A stretch of DNA of 64,000 bases from Terebella lapidaria (taxonomy: Eukaryota > Annelida > Polychaeta > Terebellida > Terebellidae), in assembly GCA_949152475.1 (NCBI GenBank), contig OX424562.1:1860001-1924000 (forward strand). The letters run 5' to 3'. The notes below the pieces were generated by a model that saw nothing but the letters and a program-made list of their open reading frames with translations, ran no database searches and was not told the origin of the DNA. Shown here piece by piece: positions 35,601 through 46,616 of the stretch. Position 1 is the first letter of the stretch; the number at the start of each line of letters is the position of its first letter. A program made the position numbers and the translations under genes.

Positions 35601-35990
35601 CCACCCCTGGAGCGAACAGACCTGCTCGTATGGACAAAATTGTAGCCCTTTATTGCAAACATGTCCGCATTATAATTCGTTAAAAATGTCTCGCATAACA
35701 GCAGGAAATGCACATCAATGCCATTATCCGTCAGAACTTGCAGAATTTGACATAGTTCTGTATATTTGCTTGGTAAGCTATGTATATTTAGATGAATAGC
35801 ACAATATTTGGATTTGGCAAAAGCGGGCGTAGAGTCATTAATTTCATGTAAATCACAGTACGAACCGTCCAATTCGAGCATGTTCATCCGATCGTCCTGA
35901 ACATAGGTAGATGGGACTGAGCACTCATCGTCGGAGCTTGAGTTTAACACCTCAGTCGCCATAACTTCCTGTACTGAAGATTATACTGAT
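32620..35990 (-). mobile_element. Non-LTR retrotransposon (LINE 1), CR1/Jockey group
   Basis: On the - strand it ends with AAATAAACTACCTACCTACC, a tetranucleotide-like 3' tail at 32620-32645. The single large ORF lies at 32924-35962. The 5' limit is uncertain; no ORF1 was found upstream of 35962, so the copy may be 5'-truncated. The clade is unclear from motifs alone (CR1, L2 or Daphne-like). Confidence 0.88.
32924..35962 (-). CDS. LINE endonuclease-reverse transcriptase, intact ORF
   Basis: Encodes 1012 residues without interruption. An APE-type endonuclease occupies about residues 50-290: HLNIHSLPSKY, LLLCETFL, the glycine turn RSRGGVAIYVHE and the catalytic SDHYPILV. Reverse transcriptase follows with YLDLSKAFDTINH, the palm motif GVPQGSVLGPLLFILYTNDL and the catalytic FADD at 735-738. 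The C-terminal ~270 residues have no zinc finger that I can see. It copies its own RNA by target-primed reverse transcription. The unbroken frame suggests a recent insertion that could still encode a working enzyme. The start is the first ATG, preceded by no obvious gag-like ORF. Confidence 0.93.
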   Translation of the reverse strand: MATEVLNSSSDDECSVPSTYVQDDRMNMLELDGSYCDLHEINDSTPAFAKSKYCAIHLNIHSLPSKYTELCQILQVLTDNGIDVHFLLLCETFLTNYNADMFAIKGYNFVHTSRSVRSRGGVAIYVHEKFDFRERFDLCINVEGEFESIAIEIENKSNDKNLLVAEIYRVPATSERTSIERYDQMISAMSNTGHEIIIGTNQNFDLLKVSSNTNASDLLNIFFLSGILPTVMRPTRITHTSATAIDNIYVKCHGYDNIDSKIILTDISDHYPILVCMKTESTKSSKEALTFVHRPIDSLKIGRLTDALNSVCWNDIFHGKPVSECYDMFLQRFHAFLDEIAPSKTVIIPHNRIINEPWMTPSLMKCARKRNKLYRQQIGKSKNSPNHGRYINYRNVYNLGKKRARNDYYEGLLKKYQNDSKKTLKILNSLIGRANDKSSISETFFINGIQVNNSVRISNSFCEYFSTSGKTYADAIPISHRSSESYLGRNRNLCSIYLSPTNPHEIEKVINSFQSKKSRGDDGISMELLKKLVVPCSAAIAHIINMSLEQGIVPDVMKLAKVIPIYKSKCRQSFNNYRPISLLSNISKILEKVVHCRVLSFLTKHDILYDRQYGFGPKRSTIDAITDFTAHVLPSLDNKENCVAVYLDLSKAFDTINHRLLLNKLEHYGIRGVALDWFRSYLSQRRQYVSYNGVHSDQMDVEYGVPQGSVLGPLLFILYTNDLPKSLSHCESILFADDTTVFLNGTNLHSMFSNINIDLNVLSDWFRANQLSVNPTKTKYIVFTLKQNPNRKTLYKHDLLIDNEILERVISTKFLGIIIDDIFSWEYHIEHCKKNISRGVYALNTCKHILPEYHLRIIYYSLVHPHLLYGVMLWGRAYNKHIQKLKVVQNKAIRAISKAKYNDSASPLYNKLKIMKFEDMCSYNTLIHMYECIHNEVPRPFHDMYQYHGDTHGHNTRTSTDPKPPKANYEIMRKSFLYDGPCRWLDLSTDIKSANSKFIFKRKLKQIFFSNY

Positions 35991-36669
35991 AAAGAGTCGA
36001 AAACAGATTATCCGAGTTGATTCAAATACTATCATGAAAAATGTGTCTGCCATTATTTGATTGTTTCATTGACTGTCTGAGCACTGGTCCCTGTACATGC
36101 TGTACAACTACAAGCTGTCAGTCCTACCTTGGCCGCATCCCTAACGTGGCCATATATTATTTTATGGGGTAGGACTAGTTCAACCGCAGGCCAAGTTCAA
36201 CTGCCAGCAGGACAAATTCAACCGTCCATGTAATCTTGCATAAACACAGGCAATCAAGCATTTTATCTGGTTTCAAACAGATACAGCCAAAGATATTTTT
36301 TCTATCCCTCTCCATAATGTCCTTCAATTGTGAAAAACTTCTACGAGTGTGTGATAAGAGTTCTGGATCAATACATAAGACTTCAAGTGGGTTGATTGGT
36401 TATTGAAATTTAGTTCCAAGTTTATGATTTAAAAAAATGTTATCATACAAATCTTTCATTAAATTTATTGTTCATATATACTGAAATATGTATTTAAACA
36501 TGTTAAATGTGTACAATACTACACATTAATTAATTGACGCCAAGATGGTCAATTGGCTCCAGTATCCTTTCCATTCCTGAAATTGTGTTCATCCCAACAT
36601 ACATATTTCTATTTGTCCAAATATCTTCAGTTGGTGACTGAAAGCTGTGAAAATTGCTTTGTGTCATGC
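35991..36669. other. Spacer, no gene seen
   Basis: AT-rich sequence with a minor GTTCAACTGC/GTTCAACCG repetition at 36175-36225. No coding exon or RNA gene is supported. Confidence 0.4.
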
Positions 36670-38478
36670 ACAGGCATTTGAAGACCATTAAATCATGTAA
36701 ATTGATGGTACAATGTGCTATATATAATATATATACAAAACACTCAAGCCATTGTAGGGAAAATGGTGGTAGGACAAACACTCGAATCTTCAAAGCTCCA
36801 AAAATGCTACTTGTTCACCAAATTAATACAAGCCTGCATATCCCGTGAAAGCCATGAAGACTCTATATCTAAATTAGTACAGTGCTGACACATAATATCC
36901 ATGAAATAGATGGATATTAGCTCATTTTTTATAACCACCACCGCTTCCAAGACCTTGCGTGGCTGGAATTCGGATTCAAAACATCTGCTGTGCATTTGTT
37001 TTTGGTCGAACACCTTGTTTTGTAGACAAACAATATCGTCTTCTCTGAGGGCTGAAGGCCCAAAGAAGAAATGCCTCCCGTGTAAAAATTCTGCTGAATT
37101 TCCGACAAAAAAAAAGTCGGAACTTCGAGTCTGTTCTAACTGGCTAAAAATCTGGAATGGTACTCACATTCTTGGTCAGAGGCGGCTCATGATGTCTATA
37201 CTTCCTAAATCCAACGAAATATCCACTTGTTATTGTGTTTATCCTCACATTTTACTGTTCTGAAGCTGGCCGGGATACTTTTTCAAACGAATTTCCTGGC
37301 ATCTTTGCCTGCCAAGTAACGTCACACGCGCGCGCACTAGTGCGGAATCCCGTGTCATTTTTCGGAGGGATTCCCTCGAATGCACGCGCATGTGACGTCA
37401 CTTGGCAGGCAAAGATGTCAGGAAATTCGTTTGAAAAAGTATCCCGGTCGGCTTCAGAACAGTAGAATGTGAGGATAAACACAATAACAAGTGGATATTT
37501 CGTTGGATTTAGGAAGTATAGACATCATGAACCGCCTCTGACTTGCTCGATTCCCGCTTACAGCTTGGTACTAGTCCATGCAAAAAACCGGCTACCGAAC
37601 GGCCTGAAAACCCGGGATTTTCGTGTTGGACCAATATCTCATGAAATACACTCATACAGTGTGCGTGCATGTGCCAACAAATGTGTCAGGGCCATGAAAT
37701 ACCTTCGTATCCATTTAATGGAATCATTTGGATGGTCTACAGGTGTATATATTGAATTATATTTGGTATATTTTGAGTTTACATAGTGAAATCTGGGAGA
37801 TATCTGGCAACTTCTTAAATCGGTGATATAACCATCGTCAGTAAATGGGTAAACATTGTTGCAGGAAATATTATTCACCTGAGATAGCTGACCAAATCAA
37901 CTGTCAGAGGTATATTTACCATCAAGGATACAATTTTCCAAAGAAAAAAACAAGAATTAAAAAAAAATCAAGCTTGAGAGCAGTTTGCGGACGCAGATAA
38001 AGGTTGCCAGAAATCTAACACATTTCGATACTAAACTGGAAATATATCAACTGTATCCAACTCCGACTAGATCTACTCAAAATGTTTCCACAGGATGGCT
38101 GTGACTGAGGGTTCCCCATGGCTCTGACACATTTATTGGCAGATACACACTGATTTTCAGGAGATATTGGCCAAACACGAAAATCCCAGGTTTTCAGGCC
38201 GTTCGGTGACCGGTTTTTTGCATGGACTAGTACCAAGCTGTAGGCGGCACCAAGCAAGCCTCTGACGTAATTCCGCAGCGTAACAGTCTCAGAGATAGGA
38301 CTACCTCTGACGGGATATGCTGGTTTGTATCAATTTGGTGGACAAGTAGCATTTTTGGAGCTTTGAAGTTTTGAGTGTTTGTCCTACCACCATTTTCCTG
38401 ACAATGGCTTGAGTGCTTTGTTTATATTATTAATGCAGCAAATTGCACCGTCAATTTGATGGTCTTCAAATGCCTGTG
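36670..38478. mobile_element. Nested palindromic element
   Basis: Three nested inverted pairs are visible. Outer arms at about 36670-36850 and 38295-38478 share CAGGCATTTGAAGACCAT and AAAATGCTACTTGTTCACCA or their inverses. Middle arms at about 37553-37640 and 38155-38250 share TTGGTACTAGTCCATGCAAA and its inverse. A tight palindrome, 37181-37345 against 37385-37543, centres near 37365 and includes GCCAAGTAACGTCAC and GTGACGTCACTTGGC. No transposase is seen. It looks like a foldback element, probably built by successive insertions or inverted duplications. Confidence 0.75.
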
Positions 38479-38956
38479 GTTTCTTGGCACAATAGTTTTT
38501 TGTACTGTGGGCGATAATAGAAGTTTTCAACAAAATATACACTGTTCTTCCCTGATAATGTTTTGACATTGTTCAACTGTGATACAATGGTAACAAATGA
38601 TATATTTGGTATATGATAACGAACCTAACAGACAGATTATTGGTGAGTGCACTCCAAAAATTGATAAATTCCAAAAATTTTAAAATCCCTAACAAATGTG
38701 ATTAACCGAACGTTCGAATCTGCATAGAAACGAAAAATGGTTCTCGCTGTAATCCTCAGTGGAAATCGGAGAGGGTAATTACCACAGGTATTTATCTCAA
38801 GAGGGCGTGGGGTGGCGTGGGGGTGAGAAAGAAGGCTATATTCCCCCACATCACCACGCGCCCTCTCCTGAGACATTGGCCTATGTGGAGATTACATATT
38901 AATCACAAATAGAATCATGACAACCGGCAAGATCCCTCTCTCAATGAGGACTAATA

Positions 38957-39262
38957 TTTTTCACGGGCCAATTTTGCTGTGGCTTCTTCGAAAGAAAGGG
39001 TCCTCGGTGACACGAAAAATTGGCTAGTTCACGGGCAAATTTTGATATGACTTCTTCAAAAGGAATGGTACTTGGTGGCACGAAAAAATCCACTGGTTCA
39101 CGAGCCAATTTTGCTGTGGCTTCTTCGAAAGGAAGGGTACTTGATGGCACGAAAAAATCGACAGTTCGTGGGCCAATTTAGTTGTGGCTTCTTCGAAAGG
39201 AGGGTACTCGATGGAACGAAAAAAATCCACTAGTTCACCAGCCAATTTTGCTGTGGCTTCGG
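38957..39262. repeat. ~69-bp minisatellite, locus 1
   Basis: The phrase TTTTGCTGTGGCTTCTTCGAA and relatives recurs with starts 68-69 bp apart (38979, 39047, 39116, 39184, 39253). The same unit forms a second array at 57486-57735. The - strand reads as FEEATAKLARELVDFF-like units, but frame is not kept throughout. Confidence 0.88.
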
Positions 39263-39600
39263 TAACAGCCACACAAACTCACTGGTTTAGGTTTCTGTAG
39301 TTTATTTTTGGTGCAATAATAAAACCCTGTATAACAAATATAATAAAAAATACAACATGATCACAGAAATGCAAATATAGTGATATTCTAAATCTGTGGG
39401 AAGACAATCTAAACTTTGCAATGTCATACTGATTTATACCGAACTAAAAGCAAATTACAACGACAATACAAAACATGCTCACCTTGAACGTCTGATAGGG
39501 GTTTCATGCAGAACCTGGTGACCTGGGAAGGTCAGGCAAGGTCGCCTCGCATGTAAGTTAAAGAAATTACCTTCTACTGTTAACAAATTATGCCAATATA
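39263..39600. other. Spacer between minisatellite and LINE 2
   Basis: It follows the minisatellite and runs to the LINE 2 tail. No coding or structured feature was recognised. Confidence 0.35.
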
Positions 39601-39766
39601 TATTGTATTGTAAACTTTATTTCTTTAACGAGGATCACCCACAGCTGGAGCCACTAGGGGATCTCCTCGGTGCATAACAACAAGTGTGCAACAAACATAT
39701 ATACACTATAAACACAAATAAATATACATATATACATTTTTCGATTGTATATACAATTTATGAAAC

Positions 39767-40690
39767 TCATTCGTACTTCATTCTACTTGTATCTGTAATA
39801 AATTGCTGTATACACTCAAAAACACGCTTATTTTCTGTGTAAGTCAAATCACTAAATCCATTCAATAAAGCTTGAATCATATATTCTCTATCTGAATTTG
39901 TTACAGGTAATAAAACACTGTAATGAACACCGGGAGAAATTATGTTGCTGAGTTTAGATAACATTTGAATTCGTTCTCTTGCATATTCAGGACAATGAAA
40001 TAAAAAATGACACACGTCTTCAACTACATTACCACACTTTGTACATTTAGGATCAGGTATGAAATTATATTGGTATCTTTGGAAATTCAAGGCACTAAGA
40101 CCGAGTCTCATTCTTGTGTGGTTAACCCTCGCATGTCTCTTCCCAAATGAAAATAACCTATTACTTTTGTATGAATTTTGTTGTTTTAACTTAGCCTTGA
40201 ATAAAGTTAAGGTAGAGCTATTCCTAATGACGATAGACGTATCATTCCAATCTTTAACTGTTTGAGGAAAAAAAGATTTTTGAAACGTGAATGTTCGTCC
40301 GAACATAGATCGTAGATTAGCCCGATTTCTCAAATTATAAAGGGACATATCATTTGAGCTTGGTCTCAGTGCCCTTAAATATTCCGGAGTCAGATCATTT
40401 ACGATTTTGTACATTAAAACTAATCTATGGTTCTTTCTTCTTATAGCTAAAGGTTCCCACCCCAATTCGTGTAATAGTTTATCATGTGACGTGTGGCGAT
40501 AAGCACCAGTACAAATCAGAGCACAGTCTCTTTGTACAGCCTCTAATTTTTCCAATTGACATTGAGGTGATGAATCAAAAATTATATCCCCATATTCCAA
40601 GATCGGTCGAATGAACGTTTTATAGATAGATTCTAAACATGTTCGTGGCAAATTATATTGAACGCTACGCAGCATTCCCACAGATCTCAA
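39767..40690 (-). pseudogene. LINE 2: C-terminal region with zinc-binding motif
   Basis: A 307-codon segment that continues the reverse transcriptase thumb and a long C-terminal domain. CTKCGNVVEDVCHFLFHCPEY near residue 236 has Cys/His spacing like the C-terminal zinc motif of several LINE clades. It ends FITDTSRMKYE with a stop at 39767. It is one piece of the frameshifted LINE 2 ORF. Confidence 0.85.
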
Positions 40691-40731
40691 TGCCTTATTT
40701 TTGATTTCATTGATATGATTTGACCAAGTTC

Positions 40732-42510
40732 TTATATTATTGAAAAAATCAATCCGAGGTGTTTGTGGCAGTCTACTTCTGCAATTAGAATATTATCGAA
40801 ATATAGGTCAGGATCGACATTGTCCACGTTCTTCTTTCTAGATACTTTCATATACTCTGTTTTACGGGGATTAAAATCGACCAACCACTGTTTCGACCAT
40901 TCAAATATTCTGCTTAAGTCAGCATCAAGGTTTCGAAAGCTTTCAGTAACATTGGTATCTATACGTTCCATTAGGAAAGTGTCGTCAGCAAATAAAAATA
41001 TATCACTATTTATGTCAACAATAATATCGTTTATGAAAATCAGAAATAGGAGAGGCCCTAAAATCGACCCTTGAGGTACACCTGCATGCAATGATTGGTA
41101 TGAAGAGCTCTGTCCGTTTATGCGAACACATTGCATTCTATTGCCTAGATATGAACGGAACCAGTCCAATAAAATACCATCAACCCCTTTACATTGTAGC
41201 TTAAACAGGAGACCATCATGCCACACCCTATCAAATGCCTTGCTTATGTCGAGAAAAACCAAGCGTGTTTCTAACCCCCCATCTAGATTACAGTTAATTC
41301 TATGTGTGATATTAATCAATTGGTTCATTGCAGAATCCAATTTTTTAAAACCCGAATTTCTCCAAGTTAGGAGATCATTTGAAATACAATAATCATATAA
41401 TCGATTGAACACTATTCTCTCTTGGACTTTTGCAATACATGGTAGCAAAGAGACTGGCCTGTAATTGGAGACAGAATGCTTGTCGCCTTTTTTATATACA
41501 GGTGTGACACCAGCGATTTTCCATTGCGATGGAACTTCACCTAATTCGAAAGATTTGTTCATGAGCTTAGTAACGGACAGGCAGATAGAATGTGAACATT
41601 TTTTAAGGATAAAATTTCCAACGTTATCGAGACCACTGGCTTTATTTACCGGCAATTTTTCCAATATAGATTGCACCTCACCTACAGTGGTTGTTACTTC
41701 AGATATTCTAGATGTAGTTTCGTATACCAATTCAGGTAGTCTATGTTCGATAGGGACATTGAGCCTAGTTTGCTCCACAAAGTAATCATTGAAGATTTCA
41801 CTCTTGTCTTGTGCTGATGAATAAGTGCTACCGTTCAAATCAATGGTCGGAATACTACTGCCTAATTTAGCACCATACATACTTTTTACAATCTTCCAAT
41901 ACTGTTTAGGTGCAGTGTTGGGGTCTTCCAATTTATCATATAACTTCTGGAAATAATGCTGCTTCGCCTCTATTATGGCACCTTTCGCCAGAGATCGAGA
42001 ATTCCTCCATTTTATTTCATCATTTATTCTTTTGGTCCTGCGAAATTGTTTGTGTGCTCTATTGCGCAAACGCAATAATTTTTTAACATAACCATTCATC
42101 CATGGCTTATCTGTTGGTTTAACCTTAATAGTTCGACTTGGTACATGCTCAATAATGTTGTCCTCTAGCAAAGAGTACCAAATTTGACTAGCAACATTGA
42201 TATCATCAACTGAATCTATCAATGTACAGAATGGAGAATTAGCTATATCAGCATTTAGAGCACCATAATCAGTTCTACTATAATCAAATATTTTCCTTAT
42301 ATATGGCTTGTCTGAAGGATATGTAACCTTCATTTTACAATATATCGTACAATGGTCAGAGTCCGCTATTGGAGGACCAACCCCACAGTTAGACACGAAA
42401 CCAGGAGAATCTGTTATGATAAGATCAAGAATATTGGCACTTTGAGATGTAATACGTGTGGGTTCATTGATTAATTGAAAAAGCCCACATCTGGCGATCA
42501 GATCTCGCAA
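40732..42510 (-). pseudogene. LINE 2: end of endonuclease and reverse transcriptase
   Basis: It opens in the endonuclease (NEPTRITSQSANILDLIITD; DSDHCTIY), then a linker, then reverse transcriptase with LDISKAFDRVWHDGLL, AGVPQGSILGPLLFLIFIND and catalytic FADD at residues 507-510 of this frame. It ends in the thumb region, where a frameshift moves the reading to the 39767-40690 segment. Confidence 0.88.
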
Positions 42511-43397
42511 CTTGTTTTGAAATCGCTGGTGTCATGGTCTGATTCCCACTGAGTACAACGGTCATTGAAATCCCCCAATAAAAATATACCATCTGGTTTT
42601 TTGTCAAAGACACACTGTAAATTCTCAGACAAGTTATCTACAAATGTATCAACAGCATTCACATCTGGATTCGGGGGTCTATACAAGACGCCTAGATAAA
42701 ACCTTTTATTGTCTACATTTGCTTCAACCCATATATTTTCAAGCTCAGGATGTGAGAGATCGTCAAGTGGCTTGTGAACAACTTCGTTCTTGGCAATTAT
42801 ACATACACCACCACCCCTCCCCGATCGGTCCCGTCTATACACTGTATATTCACTGGGAGGAAACGGTAACTCTGACGAATCGAATGTTTCTTTCAAATGT
42901 GACTCACAAATAAATACAAAATCAGAATTATACTGGAACAAAAGTCGACTATATATTTCATCAGCTTTATACATGGGATCTTTTGAGGACTTAATTACCA
43001 AACCCCTCACATTAGCCTGGCACAATAACAGCTCACGTGGACCTGGATTTGGATGGACATCTCCAGACAAAAACAGTTTCATCATTGAAAAGAGAAAAGT
43101 TGAAAGAATCATTGAACATTGCAATGGCTTAATACTCACAGGAAAACACAATCTACATAACTCACATGGCACGACATGAGAAAAACCCTTAATCGATGAC
43201 AATATTTCTTTCTCAGTAATCGCACCAAATATACCATATAGCAAGCTCAGTCTACAGTGTATACATCCAAAATGACAAGTATTGTAATAGTTAGTTTCAC
43301 ATATATTTGGTGTACAATCGAAATAACAATGAAAACACAGAACGAGACAGAAAAACACTTCAAAACAGAATGACATGACAAAATATCTGAGACCCAA
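42498..43397 (-). pseudogene. LINE 2: N-terminal region and endonuclease part
   Basis: The first ~110 residues are hydrophobic and cysteine-rich. GDVHPNPGP at residues 112-120 resembles the 2A-type ribosome-skipping motif (DxExNPGP), but with His where Glu is usual. The endonuclease begins at LLLCQANVRGL, with ICESHLKETF, RSGRGGGVCIIA and LLGDFND. The frame is lost near 42500, where the endonuclease continues in the next frame. Confidence 0.85.
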
Positions 43398-43727
43398 GTT
43401 CCAGTGAATAAAGAAGTTTGTACCACCTCATATGATACACAATTTGCATGTAACGCAGGTAAACGAGAAGAAACAGACACCATGATAATTCACAAAATAT
43501 TGATCACTGCATAGAAAGAACATCATCTGCCGCCTCCTCTATATTTATCATCTGTATGATATATTATATATTTAACATCTGTATTTGTACACTACTATTG
43601 AATTATAACCATATCAATGGAAAAACACTGTACTTGTGAACTGCATCTAGCCTAGTACCAAAAATTACCGACCACGTGCAACACCCACGCCATGTCGTAC
43701 TGACAATACACTAGAATACAATACAAC

Positions 43728-44463
43728 TGTAAAGTTATTGACTATCGTCCGCTTTTCGGGATCCTCGAGGATAGTCCTCTCACCGCGAATCCTTGCGGAC
43801 ACGCATCCGCTATTCCGGATCCTTGCGGCGGCGCCGCTCACCGGAGGTCACTGCGGACACGGTAACCACTCTGGCATTTACGGTAACCAGGTAACAGCCC
43901 ACCCGACACGCCCAGGCCTACGGACACCGTTCAGAAACTGGTTCATCACCACGGTGTTAGCTGGAGGGGCATGGAGAGCCGCGGTCTGCCTCGGGGACGG
44001 AACCCCGTACAGTCCAACGAACTGGCCAGAGCCTATGTCACACCGTCCCGGGAAGGGAGAGAACTGGCGATCCACAGGGCTTGCGCCCCCGAGTCAGCAA
44101 CTTGTCTCTCCCAGCCCGGGCCTCCCCATGGAAATCGTCCCCAGGGCTCTAGGAGCCCACTACTCCTGAACAGGGAACTCAAAGCTCATGGCGAGCCTCG
44201 AGTGCAGCCTGTCACCCGATCTTTGGACAATCTCCTCGACCGAGTCGCTTCCAGTGTATATATAATACACCAGAAACTAGAGGCTGCACGCGAAGCATAA
44301 TCAAACCATTGTTATAGTTTACTGGAGCGTAAATTACAATACGTTGCCGTAGCAACGCCCGCTCGAACGGAGCGTGTCAAAACAAGGCCAAGACCGAAAA
44401 GGCCACATAAATGGCATGTATGTTTACAATCACCTGCCGCGTGCTTAGGGCAAAATCGCCACA
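43728..44463 (-). repeat. 3' LTR
   Basis: 736 bp, reading TGTGGCGATTTTGCCC to CAATAACTTTACA on the - strand, with the TG...CA ends typical of LTRs. A TATATATAATACACC motif near 44257 may belong to its promoter. Confidence 0.93.
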
Positions 44464-45062
44464 TTACCCCCTTCTTACAATGTTGGTCCCCAACATGTTC
44501 CGCCCGCGCCCAAAATGCCAGAAACCCGACGAAGGCTTCGCATGGCGGGGGCCGGAAGAAGGCAAGATGGCAACGCCCAGAAGTCACGGCGCAAAACTAG
44601 GACTTTAAGAGTCCCTTTTGGAAGAATGGGGAACTACCCCCCGGACTTATGGAGTAAACTATAATGCGCTTTATAATTTTGACTAAACCCTCATAAACAA
44701 GCTAAAATTTTGACCGAGGTGGTCCAAAACCGTGTGATGACCTTAGAAGGTCATCCATTATAAAAGGACGGTGTGTCGAGTCTTTGGAATATCTTTAAGG
44801 TTAAACTTTAAATTTAGAAATTTTGTAAAACGACACACCGAGTGATCAAAAGTGATAGTACCTCTAAAAAGTGTTGCTGACCGCCCTGCCGGCCGGCTCC
44901 TCAGATCCGCAGAACGGGTCTGAGGCAAGGCGGAGCTGCGGGAGCGACTCCGGCATGCCGCCGCGCAAATGCGGCGACGAGGCTAGCACCTAGCCTTCCC
45001 CCTCTGTCAATGGCTCCTCATCCGTGCCGCCTGTCCTGGGGTTTGGCGGCGGTGACGGGTCC

Positions 45063-46586
45063 CTACGCTGCGGAAGCAGCGGAACCGGCAGTGTGTAAGC
45101 CGGCTGCGTGGGAGGAACGAGGCAGGCCCGGTGGCGCTTGCAGGGGCTTCTGCGGTGAGCCCTGCAACCCGGATCCTGACAGAGCCATGACGACGGAGGA
45201 CGGCAGAGATGTGGCGCCGAGGTTTGCGATGGCGCGGAACATCTCTACCATATCGCGGGTGCGCTGAGGACCGGCCGTGCGCTCTCCCCACACCTGGACG
45301 AGGTATGGGTAGATGGCCAGCTCCAAAGCGGCATCCGCCCGCTGGAGAACCGCCTGGTTCCGGGCGGACGACTTGGGATCATCGACGCCCTGGAGTAGGC
45401 GACGCCGTAGCTGCTCATTCTCAGCCTCCAGGTGCTCCATCCTAGCGGCTACCTCTGGGGAGGTGGAGGATGCCCCGGACTGCTCGGCTAGAGCGGCGGT
45501 TCGACTCTGGTCGAACGCGCGCCGCTCAATGACGGCCGACAAAGTCCGGTAGCTCTCAAGGCTCCGCTGGGTGCTTTCCATGAGGCCTTGGTCGTATGCT
45601 AGATCGCATGCGACCCGGGAGGCCTCGGCGCGGCACCGGCTGAACCGGTCCAGAGAGCTATCCATCTCCGCCACAAGGTACTCCGCAGCTTGAGTGAGTC
45701 GACCGCGCTGGGGGTGATCCCAGGGGTGCTCTTCTCTCGCGCGGACCAGGGCGGCCACGCCTGTGGACCTCAAGTCACGAATGGTCAATTTAAGCCCTGC
45801 TCCGCGGATGCGATGGAGCACCATTTGGAGGTTGGTGAGGGTTTCCTCAAACGACCGGCCATACACGACGACATCGTCGATGTAGACCATACATCGCTTC
45901 CAGAGGAACCCTTTAAGAACCATCTCCATGAGGCGCTCGAACGTCGCTGGTGCGTTACAGAGCCCGAACGGCATTACCTTGAATTGGTAGAGCCCGTTCT
46001 TGGTAACGAAGGCGGTCTTCGCCCGATCACTCTCCTCCATCTCCACCTGCCAATACCCGGAGGCCAGATCCAGAGCACAAAAATAGTGCGACCCGGCCAG
46101 GGCATCGAAGGTGTCTTCAATGTGCGGGAGAGGATATGAGTCCTTCCGCGTGGCATCGTTGAGTTTATGGTAATCCACGCAGAACCTCCACGAGCCGTCC
46201 TTCTTCTTCACCATAACCACAGGTCTGGCCCAAGGGCTGTCACTGGGTTCGATGATGTCCAAGTCGAGCATCTTTTGCACCTCCTGGTCTATGACCTCTT
46301 GGTGCACTATCGCTGCCCGACAAAGACGCTGCTTGAGAGGACGCTCGTCCACGAGGTCGATGTGGTGTTTGGCGACGTCAGTCTTGCCAACCGCACCATC
46401 TGGACCCATGAACACATCCGCATACTGCCGCAGCAGTTTACGGAGCGCTTGGGGCTGCTCTCCATCCAGCCGGTCCTTCGGAACCCGAGATTCCAAATGG
46501 TCCGGCAGGGTGAACGGGTCATCTCCGGCGGCCGCCGCCGCGCACGCAGCGCGGCAGACAGGATCGTCGGGGAGGACATGACTCAA
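45063..46586 (-). other. LTR element: reverse transcriptase and coiled-coil-like tail
   Basis: The Gypsy reverse transcriptase is recognised by VMVKKKDGSWRFCVDYHKLN, LDLASGYWQVEM, MPFGLCNAPATFERLM and the active site YIDDVV (about 45870-45884). Downstream, where thumb, RNase H and integrase are normally found, the sequence instead has a charged segment (MEHLEAENEQLRRRLLQ) that looks like a coiled coil. Confidence 0.85.
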
Positions 46587-46616
46587 TGACGCGGGAGTAG
46601 CAGTAGCTGCTATCCC

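Larger units (their letters stand above)
39601..43490 (-). mobile_element. Non-LTR retrotransposon (LINE 2), frameshifted
   Basis: On the - strand it ends with AAAGAAATAAAGTTTACAAT and a TACAATATATATTGG tail near 39600. Coding parts lie at 42498-43397, 40732-42510 and 39767-40690 in different frames, so at least two frameshifts (near 42505 and between 40740 and 40690) interrupt the ORF. The 5' end is unclear. It belongs to the CR1/Jockey assemblage but differs clearly in sequence from the LINE at 32.6-36.0 kb. Confidence 0.88.
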
